A stretch of 44,745 nt of DNA from an uncultured SAR116 cluster alpha proteobacterium. Lineage in GTDB: Bacteria > Pseudomonadota > Alphaproteobacteria > Puniceispirillales > Marisalimonadaceae. The notes under the pieces are model-generated. The model made no database searches. It worked only from the letters and a program-made list of their open reading frames with translations, and was not told the origin of the DNA. Of this stretch, positions 26,577 through 34,864 are shown one piece after another. Position 1 is the stretch's first letter; each line of letters starts with the position of its first letter. The DNA lies in NCBI GenBank assembly GCA_902623995.1, contig CACNWE010000013.1, positions 1 to 44,745 of the forward strand, read 5' to 3'. The position numbers and the translations under genes are program-made.

Positions 26577-28979
26577 ATGAGGGATATAATCTTGACTAGT
26601 ATAACATACCCAATCTTACCATTAAGAGACATCGTCATTTTCCCAAATATGATAGCTCCATTATTTGTAGGTAGGCTAAAGTCGATAAATGCTCTTGAAA
26701 GCGTTATGGAAGAAAACAAAGAAATAGTTTTACTAACTCAAAAAAAATCTTCAACAGAAGATCCTAGTGCTAAAGACCTATTCAACATGGGTACTTTAGG
26801 AACAATTTTACAAATGTTAAAGTTACCTGATGGTACGGTTAAAGTGTTAGTAGAAGGGAAATTCAGGTGTAAGATTGAAGAAATAATTTCGGCAGATGAT
26901 TATTTAAGCGCAAAATTAAACGTTATCAAAGCTGATATTTCACAAAAAAATAATGACCATAACATAATAAATAATTTAAAAAACACCTTTGAAAAATTTT
27001 CCAAACTCAATAGTAAAATTAACTCAGATATTTTATCAACAATATCTGAAATTAATAACGAAGATGTTTTATCCGATACAATTGTTAATCATCTAGTTTT
27101 TTCAATTAATGAAAAACAATCTTTTTTAGAAATGACTGATCCGGTCGAAAGGGTTAAAAATCTATCCTTAAAAATTGAAAAAGAAATTGAGATACTTAGC
27201 TCAGAAAGAAAGATTAGAAGTAATGTAAAAAAACAAATGGAAAAAACACAGAGGGAGTATTACTTAAACGAACAATTAAAAGCTATTCAAAAAGAACTTG
27301 GAACTTCTGAGGATGGCAAAAATGAATTTGACGAATTTGAAGATAAAATTAATAAAGCAAAGTTAAGTAAAGAAGCTAAAGACAAGGCTTTATCTGAGTT
27401 AAAAAAATTAAAAAATATGAGTCCAATGAGTGCTGAAGCTACAGTTGTTAGGTCATATATAGATTGGTTGATTTCTATTCCATGGAAGAAAACAAATAAA
27501 GTAAAATCTGATATTGTAAATGCTAGAAAAATTTTAGATGCTGATCACTATGGTCTAGATAAAGTTAAAGATAGAATTATTGAGTTCCTTGCTGTTCAAA
27601 AAAGAACAAATGAAATTAAAGGTCCAATTTTGTGTTTGGTTGGTCCACCAGGTGTTGGTAAAACTTCATTGGGAAAATCGATTGCAGAAGCTACTGGCAG
27701 ACAATATATCAGAATGGCTTTAGGTGGAGTTCGTGATGAGGCAGAAATAAGAGGACATAGAAGAACTTATATCGGATCATTACCAGGTAAAATAATACAT
27801 GGCATGAAAAAATCATCATCAGTTAACCCATTGTTTTTACTTGATGAAATAGATAAATTAGGTAATGATTATAGAGGAGATCCTTCTTCAGCTTTATTAG
27901 AAGTTTTAGATCCAGAACAAAACAAAACATTTCAAGATCATTACCTTGAAGTTGATTATGACTTATCAAAAGTTTTCTTTGTAACAACCGCTAACACACT
28001 AAATATGCCTCAAGCTTTGTTAGATAGGATGGAAGTTATTAGATTATCTGGGTACACGGAAGATGAAAAGCTAGAAATTGCTAAAAGGCACTTGTTAAAA
28101 AAACAAATGGATAATTGCAAACTTAAAAATACAGAATTTTCAATCAATGAAGAAGCTCTAAAAATGATTATTCAATCCTACACCAGAGAAGCAGGTGTTC
28201 GAAATTTAGAAAGACAATTAGCTAAATTAATAAGAAAAGTTGTAACCTTAATTGAAAAAAATGAAGCAAAATTAATTTCCGTAACTAAAAATAATTTGCC
28301 TGATTTACTTGGGATTCCCATTTATCAAAGACTTGAGATAGAAAAAGATGATTTAGTTGGAATTACAACTGGATTGGCATGGACCGAGGTTGGTGGCGAA
28401 CTTTTATCGATAGAGGCTGTAAAAGTTAAAGGTAAAGGTAAGGTGTCTGCAACTGGAAAACTTGGTGATGTTATGAAAGAGTCAGTTAAAGCTGCTGAAT
28501 TTTTTATTAGATCAAATGCTTTTTCTTTTGGTTTAGATCCTTTTGATATTGAAAAACTTGATGTTCATGTTCACGTTCCTGAAGGTGCAACCCCTAAGGA
28601 TGGTCCATCTGCAGGTGTTGCTATGGTTACAAGTATAGTATCAGCTTTGACAGATATAAAAGTTAAAAAATCTGTTGGTATGACTGGTGAAATCACTTTA
28701 AGAGGAAGGGTATTACCTATTGGTGGTTTAAAAGAAAAACTATTAGCAGCAAAAAGAGGTGGTATTGAAACAGTTATAATTCCAGAAGATAATAAAAAAG
28801 ATCTTATTGATATACCGGATAATATTAAAAATAAGTTAAAAATTATTCCAGTTAATTCTATAGACGAGGTCATTGAAAATGCTTTAGTTGATACTCCTCA
28901 AGAGTTAAGTGTATTAGATGCTAGTAAAATAAATAAAAATGATAGTAATAATCAAAATAAATCTAGCATTTCTCATTAA
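26577..28979 (+). CDS. lon: ATP-dependent Lon protease
   Basis: Single-chain AAA+ protease that removes misfolded and regulatory proteins. It has an N-terminal substrate domain (P-I-L-P-L-R-D-I-V-I-F-P near the start), a coiled-coil linker, Walker A G-P-P-G-V-G-K-T and Walker B F-L-L-D-E-I-D-K, and a C-terminal protease domain with a Ser-Lys dyad: Ser in P-K-D-G-P-S-A-G and Lys 43 residues later in G-L-K-E-K-L, the canonical spacing. The ATG at 26577 gives 800 residues; an in-frame TTG at 26565 would add four. Neither has a clear Shine-Dalgarno site. The C-terminus ends in a low-complexity N/S/K tail. hupB follows after about 105 bases. Confidence 0.96.
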   Translation: MRDIILTSITYPILPLRDIVIFPNMIAPLFVGRLKSINALESVMEENKEIVLLTQKKSSTEDPSAKDLFNMGTLGTILQMLKLPDGTVKVLVEGKFRCKIEEIISADDYLSAKLNVIKADISQKNNDHNIINNLKNTFEKFSKLNSKINSDILSTISEINNEDVLSDTIVNHLVFSINEKQSFLEMTDPVERVKNLSLKIEKEIEILSSERKIRSNVKKQMEKTQREYYLNEQLKAIQKELGTSEDGKNEFDEFEDKINKAKLSKEAKDKALSELKKLKNMSPMSAEATVVRSYIDWLISIPWKKTNKVKSDIVNARKILDADHYGLDKVKDRIIEFLAVQKRTNEIKGPILCLVGPPGVGKTSLGKSIAEATGRQYIRMALGGVRDEAEIRGHRRTYIGSLPGKIIHGMKKSSSVNPLFLLDEIDKLGNDYRGDPSSALLEVLDPEQNKTFQDHYLEVDYDLSKVFFVTTANTLNMPQALLDRMEVIRLSGYTEDEKLEIAKRHLLKKQMDNCKLKNTEFSINEEALKMIIQSYTREAGVRNLERQLAKLIRKVVTLIEKNEAKLISVTKNNLPDLLGIPIYQRLEIEKDDLVGITTGLAWTEVGGELLSIEAVKVKGKGKVSATGKLGDVMKESVKAAEFFIRSNAFSFGLDPFDIEKLDVHVHVPEGATPKDGPSAGVAMVTSIVSALTDIKVKKSVGMTGEITLRGRVLPIGGLKEKLLAAKRGGIETVIIPEDNKKDLIDIPDNIKNKLKIIPVNSIDEVIENALVDTPQELSVLDASKINKNDSNNQNKSSISH

Positions 28980-29084
28980 TTATCTGTTTTTTTTAATTCT
29001 TTACCACAATTAGCTTTATTTTCTAGTGTTATAAGGTAAAATCGGTTAGGTTAACTTAATTACTAACATAATACGGAGGTACGA

Positions 29085-29357
29085 ATGAATAAAAATGAAT
29101 TAGTTGCAAGTGTTGCTGACGCGTCAGGTCTTTCAAAAGTAGATGCTGCAAAAGCAGTTGATGGAGTTTTTGAGTCAATCACCAGTGCTTTAAAATCAGG
29201 TGGTGATGTGCGTATAGTTGGTTTTGGAACTTTTTCTGTTGCTAACCGTGCCGCTACAACAGGTAGAAATCCTAGAACAGGTGAAACAATTCAAATTAAA
29301 GCATCTAAGCAACCTAAATTCAAGGCTGGAAGTCCTTTAAAGGCTGCTGTTAATTAA
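29085..29357 (+). CDS. hupB: DNA-binding protein HU
   Basis: Small histone-like protein that bends and compacts DNA. At 90 residues it shows the full HU pattern: an N-terminal helical dimerisation half (M-N-K-N-E-L-V-A-S-V-A) and the signature G-F-G-T-F-S-V-A-N-R-A-A-T-T-G-R-N-P-R-T-G with its DNA-intercalating proline arm. GGAGGT lies five bases before the ATG, the best ribosome binding site in the window, as expected for an abundant protein. The position after lon is conserved in proteobacteria. Its terminator lies inside the 3' end of the convergent methyltransferase gene. Confidence 0.96.
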   Translation: MNKNELVASVADASGLSKVDAAKAVDGVFESITSALKSGGDVRIVGFGTFSVANRAATTGRNPRTGETIQIKASKQPKFKAGSPLKAAVN

Positions 29358-29358
29358 A

Positions 29359-29904
29359 TTAAACTTTAGTTTTATTAATAAGGCGTCTTTTTAAAGACGC
29401 CTTTTTAAAACTTGCCATTTGTTTTACAGATATATATTTACCCTTAATTTTACCGTCGTAAAAACTTAATGGTAAAAGTTTTTCTCCGAAAATATCTAAT
29501 AATTCTGCATCTTTAAGTAAGTAGTTTGGATTTTGAGGTGATCCGTATTTCTCATTTCCTAACGAAAAGGTTTCGTAAAATAAATAACCATCATTTTTAA
29601 TTAAACTTATTAATTTTTTAATTTTAGGTCTGTACAAATAGTTGACAACAATAATTACATCATAAAATTGATTAACTAATGGCCATTCTTCTGTGGTTTC
29701 GAGATCAAAGCATATTGTATTAATGTTATTTAAATTCTTATACTTATCTAATTTTTTTTGATCTTTATCGATAGCTGTTACAATAATGTTTTTGTTTAAT
29801 AGTGGAATGCAATTTCTACCATTTCCAGAAGCAAAGTCTAAAAGATTTATTTTTTTCTTAATCCTTAGAGCTTCTATTTGATTCAAAATCCATTCAGAGT
29901 GCAT
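29359..29904 (-). CDS. small class I SAM-dependent methyltransferase
   Basis: Rossmann-type methyltransferase of about 181 residues with the SAM-binding motif I L-L-D-F-A-S-G-N-G-R-N, an acidic ribose-binding end of strand 2 (A-I-D-K-D) and motif-like Y-D-V-I-I-V-V-N-Y-L. The layout resembles tellurite-resistance/TehB-like or small-molecule methyltransferases; the substrate is unknown. A TTG at 29925 also opens the frame, but the ATG at 29904 has AGGA nine bases upstream and is preferred. The stop is one base from the hupB stop, and the last codons (K-K-A-S-L-K-R-R-L-I) coincide with the hupB terminator hairpin on the opposite strand. Confidence 0.8.
   Translation of the reverse strand: MHSEWILNQIEALRIKKKINLLDFASGNGRNCIPLLNKNIIVTAIDKDQKKLDKYKNLNNINTICFDLETTEEWPLVNQFYDVIIVVNYLYRPKIKKLISLIKNDGYLFYETFSLGNEKYGSPQNPNYLLKDAELLDIFGEKLLPLSFYDGKIKGKYISVKQMASFKKASLKRRLINKTKV
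29380..29407 (+). terminator. intrinsic terminator of hupB, inside the opposing gene
   Basis: Perfect 11-bp stem AAGGCGTCTTT / AAAGACGCCTT (29380-29390 and 29393-29403) followed by T residues on the plus strand, 22 bases after the hupB stop. All of it lies within the coding sequence of the minus-strand methyltransferase. Confidence 0.85.
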
Positions 29905-29956
29905 TAAAAGAAATCCTATTTTCAAAATTTTATTTATTAAATATTTAAGTTACTTA

Positions 29957-29985
29957 TTGTCTTTGCTAAAAAAATTACGTATAAG
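29957..29985 (+). promoter_or_regulatory. promoter of tRNA-Val
   Basis: TTGTCT (29957-29962), exactly 17 bases, then TATAAG (29980-29985); transcription would start near 29992, six bases before the mature tRNA 5' end. Confidence 0.55.
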
Positions 29986-29997
29986 TTTTTTTGCAAA

Positions 29998-30073
29998 GGG
30001 CGGTTAGCTCAGTTGGTAGAGCATCTCGTTTACACCGAGAGGGTCGGCGGTTCGAGACCGTCACCGCCCACCA
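29998..30073 (+). tRNA. tRNA-Val (TAC)
   Basis: 76-nt cloverleaf: acceptor GGGCGGT pairs with ACCGCCC, anticodon stem TCTCG/CGAGA encloses TTTACAC with anticodon TAC, the T loop is TTCGAGA, and CCA is encoded. Confidence 0.95.
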
Positions 30074-30167
30074 AATTTTCACATTTTTAAAATAATTCTA
30101 TAATAGTTATTATATAGTTATTGTTGTTCATTCGTACTTAAATAATATTAATTAGTGGAGAAGATAA

Positions 30168-30887
30168 ATGTCAATTTCAAAAATGCCAATTTGTATGATT
30201 ACTGGTTTAGGTGAAGGTACAGGAGGGCATACTGCGAGGAGGTTTGCAAAGGCTGGATATAGATTAGCAATGATAGCAAGAACTGAGGAAAGATTAAGAA
30301 AATTTGAAAAAGAATTGCCTGGTTCTAAAGGATATGTCTGTGATGTATCTGATTTAAAACAATTAGAGGATGTATGTAAAAAAATTAAAAATGAAATGTC
30401 AGCTCCAGAAGTTCTAATTCATAATGCAGTAAAAGGTAACTTTGAATACTTATTAAAAGGTAAACCAGAGTGGTTAGAAAAAAATTTCAGAATTAATACA
30501 ACATCACTTATGTATTTATCCCACTTTTTGATACCAGACATGTTAGAAAATAAAAAAGGGGTTATTATTGTAACTGGTAATACTGCCGCACATAGAGGTG
30601 TAGCTATGACACCATATTTTGCTCCTACTAAAGCTGCCCAAAGAATACTTGCACAATCATTAGCTAGGGATTTTGGTCCTCAAGGTATTCATGTTGCTTA
30701 TATCACTATTGATGCATCAATTAATACTCCGTGGACTAGAGGTAGAATAGAGCACCAAAAAAATAAAAATGATATTGAATTTGTTCAACCACAAGATATA
30801 GCTGAAGAAATTTTTAGAATATCACAACAGAAGCGTTCTGCATGGTCGTTTGATGTAGAGTTAAGACCTGATATAGAAAAATGGTAA
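30168..30887 (+). CDS. SDR-family oxidoreductase lacking the usual catalytic tyrosine
   Basis: Short-chain dehydrogenase/reductase fold of 239 residues: glycine-rich cofactor loop T-G-L-G-E-G-T-G-G (12-20), an R-T-E segment after strand 2 (NADP preference likely) and the H-N-A motif (85-87, for N-A-G). At the active site the YxxxK motif reads F151-A-P-T-K155: the lysine is kept but the tyrosine is phenylalanine, with a tyrosine one residue earlier (Y150). Atypical SDRs with an F-A-x-x-K motif exist in proteobacteria with unknown function. The ATG has GGAG eight bases upstream. Convergent with the ferredoxin reductase, one base apart. Confidence 0.82.
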   Translation: MSISKMPICMITGLGEGTGGHTARRFAKAGYRLAMIARTEERLRKFEKELPGSKGYVCDVSDLKQLEDVCKKIKNEMSAPEVLIHNAVKGNFEYLLKGKPEWLEKNFRINTTSLMYLSHFLIPDMLENKKGVIIVTGNTAAHRGVAMTPYFAPTKAAQRILAQSLARDFGPQGIHVAYITIDASINTPWTRGRIEHQKNKNDIEFVQPQDIAEEIFRISQQKRSAWSFDVELRPDIEKW

Positions 30888-30888
30888 T

Positions 30889-31665
30889 TCAACCTACAAA
30901 AGCCTTCTCTAAAACAAATTCCCCAGGATGATTATTTGCACCTTCACGGAAATTATTTTCTAACATGATTTTTTTAAGGTCATTGTTTAACCCCATTGAC
31001 CCACAAAACATGAATCTATCATTAGATGAAATTGAATTTATTTTTAAGTCATTAAATAATTTATTTGATAATATAAGTTCTGTAATTCTGCCATTGAAAA
31101 TATAATCATCTCTTGTCGTAGAATGATAACTTAATAATTTATTATTTATAAATTCTTGAAGTAATTCATCATCCTTACATTCTTGAATTTTACTTTGACT
31201 ATAAGATAGTTCAGTAATCGTTCTACATGTATGTGTTACGATTATACTCTCAAATCTTTCATAAGTTTCAGGCTCTCTTATAAGTGCTGCAAATGGAGCA
31301 AACCCTGTTCCTGAGGAAAGTAAAAACAATCTTTTTCCAGGTCTTAATGCATCTAAAACTAATGTGCCTGTAGATTTCGGAATCACAATAACTTCATCAC
31401 CAATTTTTATATTTTTTAATTTTGAAGTTAGAGGTCCATCTTTTACAATAATTGAATAAAACTCTAACTCTTCAGACCAGCTTGGTGAGCAAATAGAATA
31501 AGCCCGTAATATTGGTTTATCATTACTATCAACAAGGCCTATCATGACAAACTCGCCTGATCTGAACTTAAAACCTTTTGGTCGGGTAATACAAAAAGAA
31601 AATAAATTTTCACTCCAATGTTTGATAAATGTAACTTTTTGAAAATTTTTTGAAAAATTTGACAA
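30889..31665 (-). CDS. fpr: ferredoxin--NADP+ reductase
   Basis: FAD enzyme passing electrons between NADPH and ferredoxin or flavodoxin; often linked to oxidative stress or Fe-S needs. The 258-residue protein has the FAD motif R-A-Y-S-I-C-S-P, the NADP-binding S-S-G-T-G-F-A-P-F and the bacterial subclass C-terminus ending in F-V-L-E-K-A-F-V-G. The start is TTG at 31665 with AGGA about six bases upstream. It is followed downstream by the convergent SDR gene and preceded, 20 bases upstream, by the epimerase-like gene on the same strand. Confidence 0.92.
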   Translation of the reverse strand: MSNFSKNFQKVTFIKHWSENLFSFCITRPKGFKFRSGEFVMIGLVDSNDKPILRAYSICSPSWSEELEFYSIIVKDGPLTSKLKNIKIGDEVIVIPKSTGTLVLDALRPGKRLFLLSSGTGFAPFAALIREPETYERFESIIVTHTCRTITELSYSQSKIQECKDDELLQEFINNKLLSYHSTTRDDYIFNGRITELILSNKLFNDLKINSISSNDRFMFCGSMGLNNDLKKIMLENNFREGANNHPGEFVLEKAFVG

Positions 31666-31685
31666 ATTTTTATCCTAGGTGAAAA

Positions 31686-32513
31686 TCAACCATTATCTAA
31701 TAATGATTTAGTCAAGCCAAGTAAAGCTAATTTATAATCAGGATATTTGAATTGATAACTAATCTTGTGATTAATAATATTACTTTTTACAGTCCTACTT
31801 ACTTCATAGAAGGTCTTTAATATTTTAGATACTTTTTTAGAATCATACCTTACAACTTTTGGTTCAACTAAATTTAATTCATTACAAACAAATTTTATAG
31901 CATCATAATTACTTATTTTTTTCTGATCACTTATATTTAAAATTTTTTCTTTGCAGTTGTTTTTAAAAAATTGAAGAGTTAATGAAGACAAGTCTTCTAC
32001 ATGTATTCTGTTTGAGATATAATCTTTTTTAACAATAATTTCATTATCTCCTTTGAGATATTTGATCATAGGATGTCTATCGGGACCATAAATACCTGAT
32101 ATTCTAAAAATTGACGTATTTGGATTTGCTTTAATCCATTCTTTCTCGCAACAAAGCCTTATTAAACCTCTTTTAAATTTTGGTGATGGTATTGAATTCT
32201 CATTTACTACACCACTTCCATAAACTGATGTGGCAGAGTAATAAATAATAACATTTTTATTTAAAGAAATTGATTCCCTATATTTTTTTAAAACAGGATC
32301 TAAACCTGCATCATTGAATGGCACAGTTGAAACAACATTCTCATTTGTTAATTTTTTTTCAACATTATTGGTATCAAAGAAATTTAGGTAATGTATATTT
32401 TTTTCGGGATTTGCAATATTTCTTGTAATAATTGAAACATCACAACCATATCTTAGGGCGTCTTTAGCTAAATATTGGGCACTATAGCCATTTCCAATAA
32501 TTGTTAATTTCAT
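31686..32513 (-). CDS. NAD(P)-binding epimerase-like protein (extended SDR, YeeZ-like)
   Basis: A 275-residue Rossmann protein with an N-terminal M-K-L-T-I-I-G-N-G-Y-S-A dinucleotide loop, a Y-Y-S-A-T-S-V-Y-G segment containing the active-site-like Ser/Tyr of extended SDRs, and F-R-I-S-G-I-Y-G-P typical of nucleotide-sugar epimerase relatives. The substrate is unknown; the glycine-poor loop resembles the YeeZ group. The ATG has no Shine-Dalgarno; a TATAAA about ten bases upstream suggests a very short or leaderless mRNA. It probably forms an operon with fpr. It diverges from the cobalamin riboswitch. Confidence 0.75.
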   Translation of the reverse strand: MKLTIIGNGYSAQYLAKDALRYGCDVSIITRNIANPEKNIHYLNFFDTNNVEKKLTNENVVSTVPFNDAGLDPVLKKYRESISLNKNVIIYYSATSVYGSGVVNENSIPSPKFKRGLIRLCCEKEWIKANPNTSIFRISGIYGPDRHPMIKYLKGDNEIIVKKDYISNRIHVEDLSSLTLQFFKNNCKEKILNISDQKKISNYDAIKFVCNELNLVEPKVVRYDSKKVSKILKTFYEVSRTVKSNIINHKISYQFKYPDYKLALLGLTKSLLDNG

Positions 32514-32529
32514 TATTAATTTTTTATAC

Positions 32530-32559
32530 TTGCATTTTTTGTGTAATTAAATCTAATAG
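32530..32559 (+). promoter_or_regulatory. candidate promoter of the B12 riboswitch transcript
   Basis: TTGCAT (32530-32535) and TAATAG (32554-32559) separated by 18 bases, placing the start near 32566, just before the first recognisable riboswitch stem. Confidence 0.35.
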
Positions 32560-32567
32560 TAACTGTT

Positions 32568-32810
32568 TATGGTGCTTCGAAGATTTCTTCAAGCTTAAAA
32601 TGGGAATTTGGTAATTCTATAAAGTTATAAGCCAAAGCTGTCCCCGCAACTGTAAATGCTGAGTAAGGGCTCTAATACCACTGGAAATTTTCTGGGAAGG
32701 TTGCCTAAACATTGAAGCATAAGCCAGGAGACCTGCCATAGACTGTCGCTTTGTCAACTTCCGGGTGAGTAGATGGCACGTGCAATATTAATCGTCTAGC
32801 GACTAAATTT
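32568..32810 (+). promoter_or_regulatory. cobalamin (AdoCbl) riboswitch
   Basis: The 339-base gap before the TonB receptor holds a classic B12 aptamer. In order: GGTGCTTCG near 32571, ATGGGAATTTGGT, the conserved CCCCGCAACTGTAA (32642-32655), ACCACTGG, CTGGGAAGGTTGCC, and the B12 box AGCCAGGAGACCTGCC (32722-32737). Past the box, GTCGCT (32745-32750) can pair with AGCGAC (32798-32803), which is followed by A/T-rich sequence with six T residues, a possible expression platform; the downstream ribosome binding site AGGGGG at 32842 could be an alternative target. Expected effect: cobalamin represses the downstream receptor and membrane protein. Confidence 0.93.
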
Positions 32811-32852
32811 TTTGAGTTTAAGCTCTATAACTTACTTTGCTAGGGGGTCAAT

Positions 32853-34820
32853 GTGGCATACGTAATTATCTTCTTAATTTCCATTTTGTTAAATATTTCA
32901 AATTCTTTTTCAAATAATGAAAAACCTATTCGCATTTCAATTTATCCTACAATTATTGAAAGAGGCATTGTTGGAAGTTCTACTAAAATAATAAATTACA
33001 AAACCATTAGTAATTCGTCATATAAAACACTTGGTGACTTATTATCAAAACATTCAGGCATTTTTTTTGAAAATTTATATTACGGAATGGACGCAAAATC
33101 GACTGTAAGAATGAGAGGTTTTGGTGAGCAAGCATCGAGAAATATTATGATACTTGTAGATGGCGTTCGATTATCTGATATGACTATTGCTGGTGCAAAT
33201 TTATCAAGAATACCAATTGACAATATTCACGAAATCCAAATTTTAAAAGGTGGGTCTTCCACTGTTATTCATGGAGATGGAGCTGTTGGAGGTTCAATTA
33301 ATATTATTACCAAAAATCCAAATTATTTAAAAGATGATGTTAAAATTAAATCATCTTTTAAATCCTTTAATACAAAAGAAAATTCTATTTCAATTAATAA
33401 AAATATAAACGATTTTATTCTACAGACATTTGCATCAACTACTGACAGTAAAGGTTACCGAGAAAACAATAAGTTTGAAAATGATACATTTCAATTTAAT
33501 TTATCTTATTTAAAAGATCCTCTGAACAGATACTCTACCATCATTAATTACTCTGACGAATATACTGGCTTACCTGGTAGTATAACATTAACTGATTTTT
33601 ATACTCGTCCTAGGTTTGTTAGATCAGGTTCTATCGACAGTTTTGCAGAAGAAAAAATTCAATCATGGAAATTAAATAATGAGAAAAAAATTACAAGAGG
33701 TAAAGCTCTAACAACAATTAAATATGAAGAAAAAGATCAAAAAACTTCATCGATGTATAGTGGAGTGAATATTAAAGCAAAAACTGACTTGAGCACTTAC
33801 ACTTTGAGCTCCAAATTAAACAAAAAATTTACATACAATAATCTTTACATGGATACTAACATAGGTTTTGACCATTATAATTCAACTTATAGAGCCATAG
33901 GTAATAATTGGGCTGGGACACCTTATCATAACATTGCTTCTCAAAAAATAGTTGAACCCTTTGGTTTGATAAAATTTTCAAATATAACTAACCCTAATAT
34001 TGAATATGAGGCTGGTTTTAGACAACACTATTACGATTTAGATGCTGACAATTATACAAACAAAAGTAGTTTATTGTCTAGAGGAAGACAAAATTATGCT
34101 TGGTCACTTGGTTTTAACTATAATTTAGACAATAATAAAAATTTTTTTGGTCATGTTGCAAGGTCATACAGATCACCGAGATTAGATGAAATAATTTCTC
34201 TAGTTAATCCTAACCCAACATCTACTGATATTAAACATCAATACTCTTATGATATTGAAATTGGTCATGAAATAAAATTGAATAACACAAATTATAGCAT
34301 AGCTTTATTTAGATCACTTATCAAAAATCAAATAGTCTATAATTCTGCTGCATTTGCTAACCAAAATTTTGATCCCTCTATTCATCAAGGTATCGAGTTA
34401 GAATTCGACAGATTAATTAACCCAAATCTTAAATTAGTTTCAAATTTGAATTATATTGACTCATATTTCACAAAAGGAGTTGAAAAAGGTAATCAGACAC
34501 CGTACGTGCCAAGAATATCTGGAAATTCTTCCATTTATTATAACTTTGACAACAAAACTGATTTCTCACTTGATTACAAATATATTGGTAAAAAAAGATC
34601 CGGTAATGACCCCAATTATATATTATCCAAATCTAAGTCTTATCAAGTTATAGATTTTAGCGTTAAACGTAAGACAAAAAATTTTATCATTAAAGGATCG
34701 ATTAACAATTTATTAGATAAAAGATATTATACAAACTTAATTAAAAGTTATGATGATAAATCGTATGTTTATCCGCAACCTGGAAGAACTTTATTTTTAG
34801 GTTTAGAGGTTAAATTTTAA
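32853..34820 (+). CDS. btuB: TonB-dependent outer-membrane receptor, probably for cobalamin
   Basis: Outer-membrane beta-barrel for energised uptake. GTG start at 32853, five bases after AGGGGG; an overlapping ATG at 32851 runs into a stop after four codons. A signal peptide (I-I-F-L-I-S-I-L-L-N core) is followed by the plug domain with V-R-M-R-G-F-G, I-L-V-D-G-V-R, the P-I-D-N-I-H-E-I-Q-I-L-K-G-G-S-S-T segment and G-G-S-I-N-I-I-T, then a long barrel ending in an aromatic F (L-E-V-K-F). At 655 residues the size fits BtuB. Substrate assignment rests on the upstream cobalamin riboswitch, not on sequence identity. I see no clear TonB box. No tonB, exbB or exbD is in the window. Confidence 0.88.
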   Translation: MAYVIIFLISILLNISNSFSNNEKPIRISIYPTIIERGIVGSSTKIINYKTISNSSYKTLGDLLSKHSGIFFENLYYGMDAKSTVRMRGFGEQASRNIMILVDGVRLSDMTIAGANLSRIPIDNIHEIQILKGGSSTVIHGDGAVGGSINIITKNPNYLKDDVKIKSSFKSFNTKENSISINKNINDFILQTFASTTDSKGYRENNKFENDTFQFNLSYLKDPLNRYSTIINYSDEYTGLPGSITLTDFYTRPRFVRSGSIDSFAEEKIQSWKLNNEKKITRGKALTTIKYEEKDQKTSSMYSGVNIKAKTDLSTYTLSSKLNKKFTYNNLYMDTNIGFDHYNSTYRAIGNNWAGTPYHNIASQKIVEPFGLIKFSNITNPNIEYEAGFRQHYYDLDADNYTNKSSLLSRGRQNYAWSLGFNYNLDNNKNFFGHVARSYRSPRLDEIISLVNPNPTSTDIKHQYSYDIEIGHEIKLNNTNYSIALFRSLIKNQIVYNSAAFANQNFDPSIHQGIELEFDRLINPNLKLVSNLNYIDSYFTKGVEKGNQTPYVPRISGNSSIYYNFDNKTDFSLDYKYIGKKRSGNDPNYILSKSKSYQVIDFSVKRKTKNFIIKGSINNLLDKRYYTNLIKSYDDKSYVYPQPGRTLFLGLEVKF

Positions 34821-34864
34821 CAAACATATTGTGTTTAATAACTTATTTGGTTTATATAGATAAT

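Noticed and set aside
29001-29084. Promoter of hupB
   Set aside because: Several weak -10-like hexamers occur (for example TAAAAT near 29036), but none pairs with a convincing -35 element.
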